From assembly GCA_937925525.1 (NCBI GenBank), contig CALALS010000113.1, forward strand, positions 1-32,167: a DNA stretch of 32,167 bases, written 5' to 3'. The stretch is from an uncultured Flavobacteriales bacterium. GTDB taxonomy: Bacteria > Bacteroidota > Bacteroidia > Flavobacteriales_E > Vicingaceae. How positions within the stretch are numbered: the first letter of the stretch is position 1; the number at the start of each line of letters is the position of its first letter. Made by a program: the position numbers and the translations under genes. Below are positions 1 to 7,868 of the stretch, one piece after another. A model generated the notes under the pieces. It searched no databases and was not told the origin of the DNA. It saw only the letters and a program-made list of their open reading frames with translations.

Positions 1-2
1 TG

Positions 3-341
3 TGCGGTAAAGCTTATGACCCAAGACTAATGTTGGCTTGGCCAACTGCAAAAATTGCAGTAATGGGAGGTGAGCAAGCGGCAAAAACTTTGTTGCAAAT
101 TCAAGTATCTTCTTTAAAAGCAAAAGGAGAAGTGATTGATAAAAAGGTAGAAGAAAAACTACTTAAAACCATTACGGATAGATACAACGAGCAAACCTCT
201 CCTTATTACGCAGCTGCAAATCTTTGGGTAGATGCTATCATTGACCCATTAGAAACCCGTAAGTGGATTTCTGCAGGAATTGAAGCAGCAAATCATGCAC
301 CCATAGAAAAACCTTATAATGTAGGAGTACTTCAAACATAA
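3..341 (+). CDS. Acyl-CoA carboxylase carboxyltransferase (beta) subunit, C-terminal part
   Basis: This is the 3' end of a gene that begins before the window. The frame is open from base 3, so the ATG at 30 is internal and not a start. The visible 112 residues begin CGKAYDPRLMLAWPTAKIAV and continue with VMGGEQAAKTL. That is the C-terminal carboxyltransferase signature of the propionyl-/methylcrotonyl-CoA carboxylase beta family, which moves a carboxyl group from carboxybiotin to an acyl-CoA. The segment ADLW-like 'AANLWVDAIIDP' followed by 'TRKWI' is also typical of the family's end. Which acyl-CoA it uses cannot be told from this fragment; methylcrotonyl-CoA is the closest match from memory. 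It ends just before the promoter of the next gene. Confidence 0.85.
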   Translation, partial: CGKAYDPRLMLAWPTAKIAVMGGEQAAKTLLQIQVSSLKAKGEVIDKKVEEKLLKTITDRYNEQTSPYYAAANLWVDAIIDPLETRKWISAGIEAANHAPIEKPYNVGVLQT

Positions 342-344
342 TAT

Positions 345-352
345 TATATTTG
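345..352 (+). promoter_or_regulatory. Bacteroidota -7 element (TATATTTG)
   Basis: An exact match to TAnnTTTG lies 25 nt before the ATG at 378. This predicts transcription from about 358 and a 20-nt leader. No TTG is seen at the usual -33 distance, so the call rests on the -7 box and its position. Confidence 0.5.
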
Positions 353-377
353 TTTTACAAAAAACTATTAAATCACT

Positions 378-1232
378 ATGAAAACAAACACTTTTAGACT
401 TATAGCAATTACTATTTCTACAGCTTTTTTAGTGGGCTGTGGAGGAAATGAAACTCAAGAATCTACAGATGAAAATCTTGTAAATGATACTATTGTTGAG
501 GTTGAGACTGAACAACAAGTAGATTATGCTTTACCATCTCCTTTAAGAGTGGCAAACATGTTTAAAAGAGCCGGATTGCCGTTTAACAGTAGTTTAATGA
601 ATTCCCCAAAAAACATTGAAAAATATGTTTCCAAAGATGTTCAGAAGCTAAACTTTGGTGTTTATGCAGCCGATTTAGCGTATAGTGCTTTAAATAATCA
701 AAATCAAGATGCAATTTATTACTTACAATCTTTAAGTAACTTATCTGAAAAAATGTGGCATACTAATATTTTCAGTAGTGTGGGTATTCTTAACCGATTT
801 GAGAAAAATATTGGTAATGAAGATTCTTTAATAAACGTATTAACTGATTTGCAAATGCAGTTAGATGGTTATTTGGATGAAAACGGCTTAAGTCACAATG
901 CTGTTCTAATATTTTCAGGCGCCTGGATTGAAACAATGTATATTGGCTCTCAAGTACTTGAGAAGGAACCAAATGAGAAGTTAAACTCTATTTTAGCTGA
1001 ACAAGTAGGAGTTTTGGACAATTTATTAGGGTTAGCAAGCCAGTATAAGGAAGATGTTCCGGAAGATTTAACAAAAGATTTAGAAAAAATAAGTAACCAT
1101 TTTGACAAATTCAGAGTAAAAGGGGATGATTCCGATGATGAAACAGAGGAGAATATGTCTTTTTCTGTGGAAGAGTTAAATGCCTTAGCAAAAGATATAA
1201 CAGAAATAAGAACCAAAATCATCAACGGTTAA
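378..1232 (+). CDS. Bacteroidota lipoprotein of unknown function
   Basis: This 284-residue protein starts with a lipoprotein signal: a short basic N-terminus, a hydrophobic run, and a lipobox LVGC with the lipidated Cys at about residue 21. An acidic linker (about 25-50) follows. The mature part is predicted to be mostly alpha-helical and contains SPLRVANMFKRAGLP and LNFGVYAADLAYSALNNQ. I recognise this pattern from unnamed lipoproteins common in Bacteroidota, but no function is known to me. The tail is strongly acidic (DDSDDETEE near residue 250). The next gene begins 30 nt later on the same strand, and a terminator follows that gene, so the two are probably co-transcribed. Confidence 0.75.
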   Translation: MKTNTFRLIAITISTAFLVGCGGNETQESTDENLVNDTIVEVETEQQVDYALPSPLRVANMFKRAGLPFNSSLMNSPKNIEKYVSKDVQKLNFGVYAADLAYSALNNQNQDAIYYLQSLSNLSEKMWHTNIFSSVGILNRFEKNIGNEDSLINVLTDLQMQLDGYLDENGLSHNAVLIFSGAWIETMYIGSQVLEKEPNEKLNSILAEQVGVLDNLLGLASQYKEDVPEDLTKDLEKISNHFDKFRVKGDDSDDETEENMSFSVEELNALAKDITEIRTKIING

Positions 1233-1262
1233 TCTAACAGAAAAACTATTAAACTTTTGGAC

Positions 1263-1727
1263 ATGAAAAAAGTAGTTACCATTTTATTAGCAGTTTTAAC
1301 TATTGGCGTTACCGGTGCATTTAAAACTCAAGATGATAATTCTTGCGATGCGGCTAAGTTAAAAAATGAAGTGAAGCCGAAATTAGACCCAGACTTTAAA
1401 TATGACTCATCTAAAATAACCAGAATATCAACTTCTTCAGATAATCAAGTTAAAGAAATAGAAGTTCCGCTTTTTATAGGTGAAAAATACCGCTTTGTAT
1501 TTAATGCAAAAGCAGCACCTAAAGATGTGGAAATAGAAATCTATAATAAACCAAACGGATCTTCTAAAAGAAAATTAATGTATTCAAGTAAGAAGGATAA
1601 GGCAGTTGACGGCATATTTATATACGAACCCGATAAGTCTAAAAAAATGTACATAAATTATAACATACCTTCAACGTCTTCTGCTCAAAGAGGTTGTTTG
1701 GTATTTTTATTAGGATATAAGATATAA
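1263..1727 (+). CDS. Small exported protein of unknown function
   Basis: The protein has 154 residues counted from the ATG at 1263. A TTG two codons earlier is possible but less likely, because MKKVVTILLAVLTIGVTGAF is a typical signal peptide starting at the ATG. The mature part has two Cys residues (in NSCDAAKL and RGCLVFLLG) that could form a disulfide outside the cytoplasm. The alternating pattern of GEKYRFVFNAKAAPKDVEIE suggests a beta-sandwich. I do not recognise the family. It follows the lipoprotein gene by 30 nt and is closed by a strong hairpin terminator at 1754-1778, so the pair looks like one small operon. Confidence 0.7.
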   Translation: MKKVVTILLAVLTIGVTGAFKTQDDNSCDAAKLKNEVKPKLDPDFKYDSSKITRISTSSDNQVKEIEVPLFIGEKYRFVFNAKAAPKDVEIEIYNKPNGSSKRKLMYSSKKDKAVDGIFIYEPDKSKKMYINYNIPSTSSAQRGCLVFLLGYKI

Positions 1728-1753
1728 TAGACAGTAAAATATTGACCAACAGA

Positions 1754-1778
1754 GGGCAACGGAAGTTGCCCTTTTTTT
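1754..1778 (+). terminator. Intrinsic terminator after the two-gene exported-protein operon
   Basis: The stem is GGGCAAC / GTTGCCC (7 bp, perfect) with the tetraloop GGAA, followed by seven T. It lies 27 nt after the stop codon at 1727. Confidence 0.9.
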
Positions 1779-1793
1779 ATGCCCTTTTCTTTA

Positions 1794-1823
1794 TTGCAGG
1801 TTCATTTGATTATATTACTTTTG
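1794..1823 (+). promoter_or_regulatory. Promoter of the SRP RNA gene
   Basis: TTG at 1794-1796, a 19-nt spacer, then TACTTTTG at 1816-1823. Both elements and the spacing match the Bacteroidota housekeeping promoter. The RNA's first paired base is at 1829, 6 nt after the box, so this promoter calibrates the others in the window. Confidence 0.85.
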
Positions 1824-1828
1824 CATTC

Positions 1829-1925
1829 GGGCAAGTCTCATACGACCAGCTCCCACTGAACTCCCCCAGGGTCGGAAGGCAGCAAGGGTAGGTGGTTGTA
1901 GCGGTGCGATGTGAGTAGCTTGCCC
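1829..1925 (+). ncRNA. ffs: Bacterial signal recognition particle RNA (4.5S type)
   Basis: This is a short rod-like RNA of about 97 nt. The ends pair as GGGCAAG (1829-1835) with CTTGCCC (1919-1925). The tip carries the conserved SRP domain IV sequence: the CCCCCAGG arm, GGTCGGAAGG with the GGAA-type loop, and AGCAAGGGTA, which forms the asymmetric bulge bound by Ffh. It has no Alu domain, as expected for the small form. A run of six T follows directly and serves as its terminator. It works with Ffh and FtsY to deliver membrane proteins. It is monocistronic, with its own promoter, in the 349-nt gap between protein genes. Confidence 0.95.
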
Positions 1926-2028
1926 TTTTTTATTCCCTTTTCTTTATTTATATTCCTTATAAATAGTCGCAACCTCACTAATTTAAGTAACTTACAAAAA
2001 TTAGCTTTTAACATGGCTTAAATAGCTT

Positions 2029-2057
2029 TTGTTTCTAGCTTTAAACCACTATCTTTG
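2029..2057 (+). promoter_or_regulatory. Promoter of the haem operon
   Basis: TTG at 2029-2031, an 18-nt spacer, then TATCTTTG at 2050-2057. This predicts transcription from about 2063 and a leader of only about 14 nt before the ATG at 2077. The TTG that could look like an early start codon at 2029 is the -33 element. This settles the choice of start. Confidence 0.8.
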
Positions 2058-2076
2058 CATTTCTGCAAAATTTGGA

Positions 2077-4251
2077 ATGGATTATATTTTAGGAGTAGAG
2101 CTTAATCATCATAATGCGCCAATAGCCGTAAGGGAAAAGGCAGCGTTAAACAAAGAGCAAACCATAGATGTATTAGATGGCTTATCCAGTCATTACCAAG
2201 AGATTTTTGCAATTTCCACTTGTAATAGGCTGTCATTATATGCCGTTGGAAAGTCGATCCAGCCAATGTTGGATGTTTTTGCAGGGTTTGGAGTAAATAA
2301 AAAATATCTTTCGCTTTACCCTGATACGAGAATGGCAATTAATAATCTTTTTTGTACTGCATCAGGATTAGAGTCTCAGGCTATCGGAGAGCATCAAATA
2401 TTGGGACAAATAAAAGCATCTTTAGAAGCGGCAAATCAAGCAGGATACGTTGGACCGGTACTAAATAAACTAGTTAATCACGCTGTGTTTACCGGTAAAA
2501 AAGTGAGACAAAAGACCAATATAGGCAAATTCTCTACTTCGCTGGCAACCGTTGGGTTTGAGTTAATTGAAAAGCATGGTTTTAACTTAAAAGAAACTAC
2601 CATGTTAGTTATTGGAACCGGAAACATGGCTAACCTTGTGGCAACGGTTTTAGACCGAACCGGAGTAAAAAAACTATACGTTGCTAGTCATAATGCCGAT
2701 AGAGCAAAGCAAATGGCTGATGACTGGGATGGAGAAGCCATCACCATGAATCAAATACATGAAGTTTTATATAAAACAGACATTATCATTGGTGGTACTC
2801 AGGGAGAAGTAAATCTACTAACTGAAGAAAAAATTGAGGATAGTAAGTGTACAAGAGCTCAGCTAGCTTATAATGGTGGAAGTCAAAAGTTATTAATTGA
2901 TTTTGGAGTTCCTAGAAACTTTAATACAGACTTAAAAAATGTATCTAACGTTAGCTTGTATGATTTAGATGATATCAAAGAACTGACACATGAGAGCCTT
3001 AAAAAGAGATACAATGAAATCCCAGATGCTGAAAAGATTGTAGAGGAGGAAACACAATTTCTTGTTGATTGGCTCAATGAAAGAACAGTAGCTCCGGCTA
3101 TTGCAGAATATTGGAATAAACTGGAAAACATTAGCCAAGAGGAATTGAATTGGTTATTGCCTAAAATGGGCTCGTTAGATGAAAATCAAAAAGCAGTCAT
3201 AGCAAGGCTTGTCCACAGAATGATGAGAAGGTTTTCTAATCCTGTTTTCAAACACCTAAAGGAATCATCTGCAGCACATGAAGATGAAGAGTTAATGTCT
3301 GCTATGAAAGTTTTAGATGTTAATCAAAGCTTTTATCAATCTCCAAAAAGAGTAATAAAAGTGGGCACAAGAGGCAGTAAATTGGCAATTGCACAATGTA
3401 CTATTGTTATTGACCAATTACGTGTATTGTATCCTGAATATGAGTTTCACATCAAAGTAGTTAAAACAGATGGTGATGGTGGTAATATTGATGTATTAGG
3501 AGCTTTTACTACTGCAATTCAACAAGAATTAATTAAAGGAAACGTAGATATTGCCTTTCATAGTTTTAAAGATTTGCCCGCTAGAGATTTTGAGAAAACC
3601 ATTATTGCAGCCGTTCCATTGCGAGAAGATGTAAGAGATGTTTTTATTTCAGATAAAGCTAATGATTTACATTCTTTACCAAAAGGAAGCATCGTTGGTA
3701 CAGGGAGTTTAAGAAGAGCAGAGCAAATACTAGCAGTAAGACCCGACCTAACCATAAAGCATATTCAGGGAAATGTAGATACCCGTATTTCAAAAATGAA
3801 AAACGGAGAGTATGATGCTATTATTCTTGCCGCTGCAGGCCTTAACAGGCTTGAAGTTGACTATCCTGATTTATGTTTGATGGATTTAGAATTAATGCTG
3901 CCTGCTGCTGGACAAGGAGCCCTGGCACTTGAAACAAGAAAGGATGATAATGAGTTGATTGAAATATTATCAAAAATTAACGATTCAGCTACTTATGATG
4001 CGGTTACTTCAGAGCGAAGAGTATTAATAGAATTGGGGGGAGGATGTAATTTTCCAATAGCAGTATATGCTGTAGTTCAAGGAGATGAAATAAGCATGCA
4101 ATCATTCTATGCTTCTGAAGGAAAACATGTTAAACTATCAAAAAAAGGAAAGCGAATTGATTTAGAAAAATTATCAGTTGAGCTAGCGAATGAATTAAAA
4201 GCAAATGTTTTAAAAAAAAACTTAAATGAAGTCGAAGCCATTGAAGGGTAA
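2077..4251 (+). CDS. hemA-hemC: Fused glutamyl-tRNA reductase and porphobilinogen deaminase (HemA-HemC)
   Basis: One 724-residue frame carries two haem enzymes. Residues 1 to about 415 are HemA, which reduces glutamyl-tRNA to glutamate-1-semialdehyde. They show the catalytic Cys49 in STCNR, the GLESQAIGEHQILGQIK motif, and the NADPH loop VIGTGNMA. Residues about 425-724 are HemC, which joins four porphobilinogens into hydroxymethylbilane. This part starts VIKVGTRGSKLA and has HSFKDLP with the catalytic Asp, GTGSLRR, QGNVDTR, and the dipyrromethane-cofactor Cys657 in GGGCNFP. Each half is full length for its family, and no internal stop or frameshift separates them. The two steps are not consecutive (HemL and HemB act between them), so direct channelling is not expected. 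The 3' end overlaps hemD by 26 nt. The start at 2077 is set by the promoter and by the homologous N-terminus MDYILGVELNH. Confidence 0.93.
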   Translation: MDYILGVELNHHNAPIAVREKAALNKEQTIDVLDGLSSHYQEIFAISTCNRLSLYAVGKSIQPMLDVFAGFGVNKKYLSLYPDTRMAINNLFCTASGLESQAIGEHQILGQIKASLEAANQAGYVGPVLNKLVNHAVFTGKKVRQKTNIGKFSTSLATVGFELIEKHGFNLKETTMLVIGTGNMANLVATVLDRTGVKKLYVASHNADRAKQMADDWDGEAITMNQIHEVLYKTDIIIGGTQGEVNLLTEEKIEDSKCTRAQLAYNGGSQKLLIDFGVPRNFNTDLKNVSNVSLYDLDDIKELTHESLKKRYNEIPDAEKIVEEETQFLVDWLNERTVAPAIAEYWNKLENISQEELNWLLPKMGSLDENQKAVIARLVHRMMRRFSNPVFKHLKESSAAHEDEELMSAMKVLDVNQSFYQSPKRVIKVGTRGSKLAIAQCTIVIDQLRVLYPEYEFHIKVVKTDGDGGNIDVLGAFTTAIQQELIKGNVDIAFHSFKDLPARDFEKTIIAAVPLREDVRDVFISDKANDLHSLPKGSIVGTGSLRRAEQILAVRPDLTIKHIQGNVDTRISKMKNGEYDAIILAAAGLNRLEVDYPDLCLMDLELMLPAAGQGALALETRKDDNELIEILSKINDSATYDAVTSERRVLIELGGGCNFPIAVYAVVQGDEISMQSFYASEGKHVKLSKKGKRIDLEKLSVELANELKANVLKKNLNEVEAIEG

Positions 4252-4951
4252 GAGGGTATTGCTTACAAAAGCAGAAGAAGAATCTTCAGAGTTTATTGAA
4301 ATTTTAAAAGCAGCAGGTGCGGGAGGAGAGTGTTTACCTTGTTTTGTACTTTCTAAAATACCATTTCAAGTACCCGATTTAAAGAAAATAACCAGTATTT
4401 TATTTACTAGTGCTAATGCTGTCGATTACTTTTGTGATGAGGTTGAAATTCCCAGAGGAATCAAAATTGGAGCGATAGGTAATAAAACAGCAAAGTCTAT
4501 TGAGAAAAGAGGATATAAAGTTGATTTTATATCCGATAAAAGTTCAGCACTTGAATTTGGAAAACTTGTTCCTAAAAACTTTGGACCAAATGTGTTATTT
4601 CCTTGTTCCAAGATTGCTTCCGGAGAGTTAGAGCACATACTTTCAGATAGAAATTTTAAAGTAACAAGATTAGAAGTGTATTCAAACAGGTTTCAAATGC
4701 CTACTGAAAAAGAGGTTAAGTTTTATTTCAAGAAAGATTATGACTTCATCGCTTTCACAAGCCCAAGCTCTGTGGGTGGACTGACTAAAATTATGCGAGA
4801 TTATAAAATTAAGACAAAAGCAAAACCAATTGCTATTGGCTCAACCACAAAAGCTGTTCTTGATAAAATGGAGTGGGATAAAACCATTGTGGCTCGTGAA
4901 ACAAGTATTGAGAGTATGGTTGATGCGATGATTAAAGCTTCTGAAAAATGA
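4226..4951 (+). CDS. hemD: Uroporphyrinogen-III synthase
   Basis: This 241-residue protein cyclises hydroxymethylbilane to uroporphyrinogen III in the cytoplasm, directly after HemC. The family is poorly conserved, but the expected elements are present: GKRVLLTKAEEESSEF at the start, ILFTSANAVDYF in the first half, and DFIAFTSPSSVGG plus KPIAIGSTTKAVL in the second. These form the two-lobed fold. Its start lies 26 nt inside the end of hemA-hemC, and its stop overlaps the next start as ATGA, so translation is probably coupled on both sides. Length is normal for the family. Confidence 0.88.
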   Translation: MKSKPLKGKRVLLTKAEEESSEFIEILKAAGAGGECLPCFVLSKIPFQVPDLKKITSILFTSANAVDYFCDEVEIPRGIKIGAIGNKTAKSIEKRGYKVDFISDKSSALEFGKLVPKNFGPNVLFPCSKIASGELEHILSDRNFKVTRLEVYSNRFQMPTEKEVKFYFKKDYDFIAFTSPSSVGGLTKIMRDYKIKTKAKPIAIGSTTKAVLDKMEWDKTIVARETSIESMVDAMIKASEK

Positions 4952-6231
4952 ATTTCCAAAAATCTAAAGAACTTTACGAAAGAGGCTCTAAAACTCTAGT
5001 TGGTGCAGTAAACAGCCCTGTTAGAGCATTTAAATCAGTTGGTGGTAATCCTTTATTTATTCAATCCGGGAAAGGCTCAAAAATTAAGGATGCTGACGGA
5101 AATAGTTATTTAGATTTAGTTGGTTCTTATGGCCCAATGATTTTAGGCCATGCGCATCCAAAAGTTTTAGAGGCAGTTAACAAAGCATTAACTAATAGCT
5201 TTTCATTCGGAGCTTCTACAGAAGCTGAGATTTTATTAGCCGAAGAAGTTGTTGATACATTTTCCGGAATGGAAATGGTTCGGTTTGTTAACTCCGGAAC
5301 TGAAGCGGTTTTGAGTGCAATTCGATTAGCAAGAGCAGTAACAGGAAAAAACAAAATTATAAAATTTTCAGGTTGCTATCATGGTCATAGCGATGCTTTG
5401 TTAGTAGCCGCAGGGTCAGGTTTAGCCACTTTAAGTATGCCCGGAAGTGCCGGAGTTCCTAAAGAAGCAGTTGCTAATACACTAATTGCAAACTTTAATG
5501 ATATTGAAAGTGTAAAGGCTCATTTTGAAACTGATGGTGGCGACATTGCTGCGGTATTCATTGAACCTGTTGCCGGAAATATGGGTGTTGTTCTTCCAAA
5601 CAATAATTTTTTGAATGAATTAAGAAAAATTACAAAAGAAAGTAATACTCTTTTAGTTTTTGATGAAGTTATGACGGGATATCGTAAAACTTATGGTGGA
5701 GCTCAAAAACATTTTGATATTAAACCTGACATTACTTGTTTAGGAAAAGTTATTGGAGGTGGTTTTCCGGTGGGAGCATATGGTGCATCAAAATCAATTA
5801 TGGAAAATGTTGCTCCTTTAGGAAATATGTATCAAGCTGGAACTTTGTCCGGAAATCCGATAGCTATGGCAGCTGGTTTGGCAACATTAACGGAATTAAA
5901 ATATCAAAACCCTTACGAAAGATTTGAAAATATTGCCAATCAAATGAAGTCTATTTTAGTGGATGAAGCCGGTAAAAAAGGTATTTCAATTAAGGTAAAT
6001 CAGTTTGGAAGCATGATTAACCCCTTCTTTACTTCAGATGAAATAACAGATTTTGCCTCTGCTCAAAAATGTGATACAGCGTTATTTTCTAAATTCTTTT
6101 GGAACTTAATTCAAAATGGAATTTATATTCCACCGTCTCAGTTTGAGGCCTGGTTTTTACCTTCTTCATTAACAGATGATGAAGTTAACGAGTTACTGGT
6201 TGGTTTATCAAAAGCTATAAAAGAACTTTAA
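4948..6231 (+). CDS. hemL: Glutamate-1-semialdehyde 2,1-aminomutase
   Basis: This 427-residue PLP enzyme converts glutamate-1-semialdehyde to 5-aminolevulinate, the step after HemA. The signature is clear: NSPVRAFKSVGG near the start, FVNSGTEAVLSAIRLAR, the GCYHGHSDALL motif, VFDEVMTGYR, and the PLP-binding Lys267 in CLGKVIGGGFPVGAYG. NMYQAGTLSGNPIAMAAG is also present. These features separate it from other class III aminotransferases. It overlaps hemD by 4 nt (ATGA) and hemE by 1 nt (TAATG). Having hemL in the operon supplies ALA locally, so of the early steps only hemB has to come from elsewhere. Confidence 0.96.
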   Translation: MNFQKSKELYERGSKTLVGAVNSPVRAFKSVGGNPLFIQSGKGSKIKDADGNSYLDLVGSYGPMILGHAHPKVLEAVNKALTNSFSFGASTEAEILLAEEVVDTFSGMEMVRFVNSGTEAVLSAIRLARAVTGKNKIIKFSGCYHGHSDALLVAAGSGLATLSMPGSAGVPKEAVANTLIANFNDIESVKAHFETDGGDIAAVFIEPVAGNMGVVLPNNNFLNELRKITKESNTLLVFDEVMTGYRKTYGGAQKHFDIKPDITCLGKVIGGGFPVGAYGASKSIMENVAPLGNMYQAGTLSGNPIAMAAGLATLTELKYQNPYERFENIANQMKSILVDEAGKKGISIKVNQFGSMINPFFTSDEITDFASAQKCDTALFSKFFWNLIQNGIYIPPSQFEAWFLPSSLTDDEVNELLVGLSKAIKEL

Positions 6232-7262
6232 TGGAGTTTAACGATTTATTTTTGCAAGCCTGTAAAAGGCAAAATGAAACAGGAAGGATTCCTTTTTGGT
6301 TTATGCGTCAAGCAGGAAGGTTTCAGGCTACCTACAGAAAAATTAAAGAAACAAATACTATAATAGATATTTGCAAAAAGCCTGAAGTTGGTTTTGAGGT
6401 TACTATGTTACCGGTTAATCAATTTAAGCCTGACACTGCAATAATTTTTTCTGACATTCTTATTCCCCTTGAGTTTATGGGAATTAGTTTTGAATACAAA
6501 AAAGGCTATGGTCCTTTAATTCATAATCCTGTTAGAACCAAAGAAGATGTGGAAAAACTAACTTCGTTTAACGTTGCAGAAAAATTACATTTTACCGGAG
6601 AAGCATTAGGCTTACTTAAAAATAAATTGACCATTCCGTGTATTGGCTTTGTTGGAGCACCATTTACTTTAGCTAGTTATATGATTGAAGGTGGGCCATC
6701 TAAAAGTTATGTTGAGCTTAAAAAAATGATGTATAATAATACTGACGCATGGCATAAACTGATGAGTTTACTAAGTGATTTAATGGCGGATTATTTAATT
6801 TTCCAATCTAAATCAGGTGCTTCTGTTCTACAAATTTTTGATAGCTGGATAGGAATATTAAGCAGAGAAGACTTTTTAGAATTTGTTTACCCACATACCA
6901 AAAGTTTAATTCATAAAGTTAAGCAGGCGGTTGACACACCACTTATATTATTTGGCACAAATACTGCACATTTGTTAGATGATTTTGCCAACTCCGGAGC
7001 AGACGTTATGGGTATTGATTGGAAAACCGATATAAAGTTTGCCATTGAAAAATACGCTGATAAAATTGCTTTACAAGGAAATTTAGACCCTACATTACTC
7101 TTTGCAGATAAGTCTGTAATAAAAAATAGAGCAGAGTATATACTAAATGCTGCAGTAGGTCAAAAAGGCTTTATTTTCAATCTTGGTCATGGTATTTTAC
7201 CCGAAACTCCTGAAGACCATGTAGAATATCTTTCTGACTTAGTTAGAAGTTTCAGAGCGTAA
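6231..7262 (+). CDS. hemE: Uroporphyrinogen decarboxylase
   Basis: This 343-residue enzyme removes four carboxyl groups from uroporphyrinogen III to give coproporphyrinogen III. Family marks are FWFMRQAGRF (residues 22-31, with the substrate-binding Arg pair), the IIFSDILIP stretch with the conserved Asp, GFVGAPFTLASYMIEGG, GIDWKTD, QGNLDPTLLFA, and FNLGHGILPETPEDHV near the end. It is full length and is the last gene of the hem operon. Its start overlaps the hemL stop by one base. A likely terminator hairpin overlaps its stop codon. Confidence 0.96.
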   Translation: MEFNDLFLQACKRQNETGRIPFWFMRQAGRFQATYRKIKETNTIIDICKKPEVGFEVTMLPVNQFKPDTAIIFSDILIPLEFMGISFEYKKGYGPLIHNPVRTKEDVEKLTSFNVAEKLHFTGEALGLLKNKLTIPCIGFVGAPFTLASYMIEGGPSKSYVELKKMMYNNTDAWHKLMSLLSDLMADYLIFQSKSGASVLQIFDSWIGILSREDFLEFVYPHTKSLIHKVKQAVDTPLILFGTNTAHLLDDFANSGADVMGIDWKTDIKFAIEKYADKIALQGNLDPTLLFADKSVIKNRAEYILNAAVGQKGFIFNLGHGILPETPEDHVEYLSDLVRSFRA

Positions 7263-7288
7263 AACTTTTTTCTCTGATAATTTTTTTT
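7252..7288 (+). terminator. Probable terminator of the haem operon
   Basis: TCAGAG (7252-7257) can pair with CTCTGA (7272-7277). The loop contains AAAA and TTTTTT, which can extend the stem, and TAA plus eight T follow. The stem includes the last codons of hemE. It is AT-rich, so strength is uncertain. The rest of the gap to 7438 is AT-rich, and I see no clear promoter there. Confidence 0.5.
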
Positions 7289-7438
7289 CTCATTACGAGA
7301 ATAAAATTCCTCAACTGATACTTTTATTTTTTTTTGATTTCTATTTAAGAATTTTATAATCAATAAATTGTAAGGCAAATTTCTTGTGGTATGACATTGG
7401 CTTTTATACCAGATGTTTCCATCTAAAAATGGCTTTCA

Positions 7439-7858
7439 ATGAAAAACGATAAGGAAATAAAAAAAATAATAGTATTAGACGACAGTGATTACTATAACCT
7501 TGTTTTAACTAAACAAATAGAACACTTTGTTGATGGCCTAAAGTTGAAAAATGAAACAGAATTTAAAGTTGATTCGTATTTAAGTACAAATACTTTTTTT
7601 TTGGAATTAAAGTCAGATACCGATTTGGTTATTTTAGACTTTTACATAGAGGATGGCACATCAACACTATCCGTTTTACGAAGAATAAAAACAAAATGTA
7701 AAAAAGCGAAAATTATTGTGATCTCTCAGTTTCGTAATTTAAACACATCTGTTAAATCACTACTGAATGGGGCAAACAAGTTTATTTACAAAGATAAAAA
7801 TGCGTTGCCAAAAATTTGTCGTTCCATTGAGGAGTTATTATTAAATAAAAACTATTAA
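7439..7858 (+). CDS. Stand-alone response-regulator receiver domain protein
   Basis: The protein has 139 residues and is a single receiver domain with no output domain. The phosphorylation site is complete: the acidic pair Asp14-Asp15 in IVLDDSD, the phospho-acceptor Asp67 in LVILDFYIEDG, Ser96 in IVISQ, and Lys118 in FIYKDK. Such stand-alone receivers act through protein partners or as steps in phosphorelays. No histidine kinase is nearby, so the partner is unknown. A second receiver-like gene of the same length starts 11 nt downstream but is frameshifted. The pair could have been a tandem duplication followed by divergence. Confidence 0.85.
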   Translation: MKNDKEIKKIIVLDDSDYYNLVLTKQIEHFVDGLKLKNETEFKVDSYLSTNTFFLELKSDTDLVILDFYIEDGTSTLSVLRRIKTKCKKAKIIVISQFRNLNTSVKSLLNGANKFIYKDKNALPKICRSIEELLLNKNY

Positions 7859-7868
7859 TTCTAAGACT

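Noticed and set aside
2029..2076. TTG at 2029 as start of the hemA-hemC gene
   Set aside because: It is the -33 element of a well-formed promoter, and the homologous N-terminus begins at the ATG at 2077.
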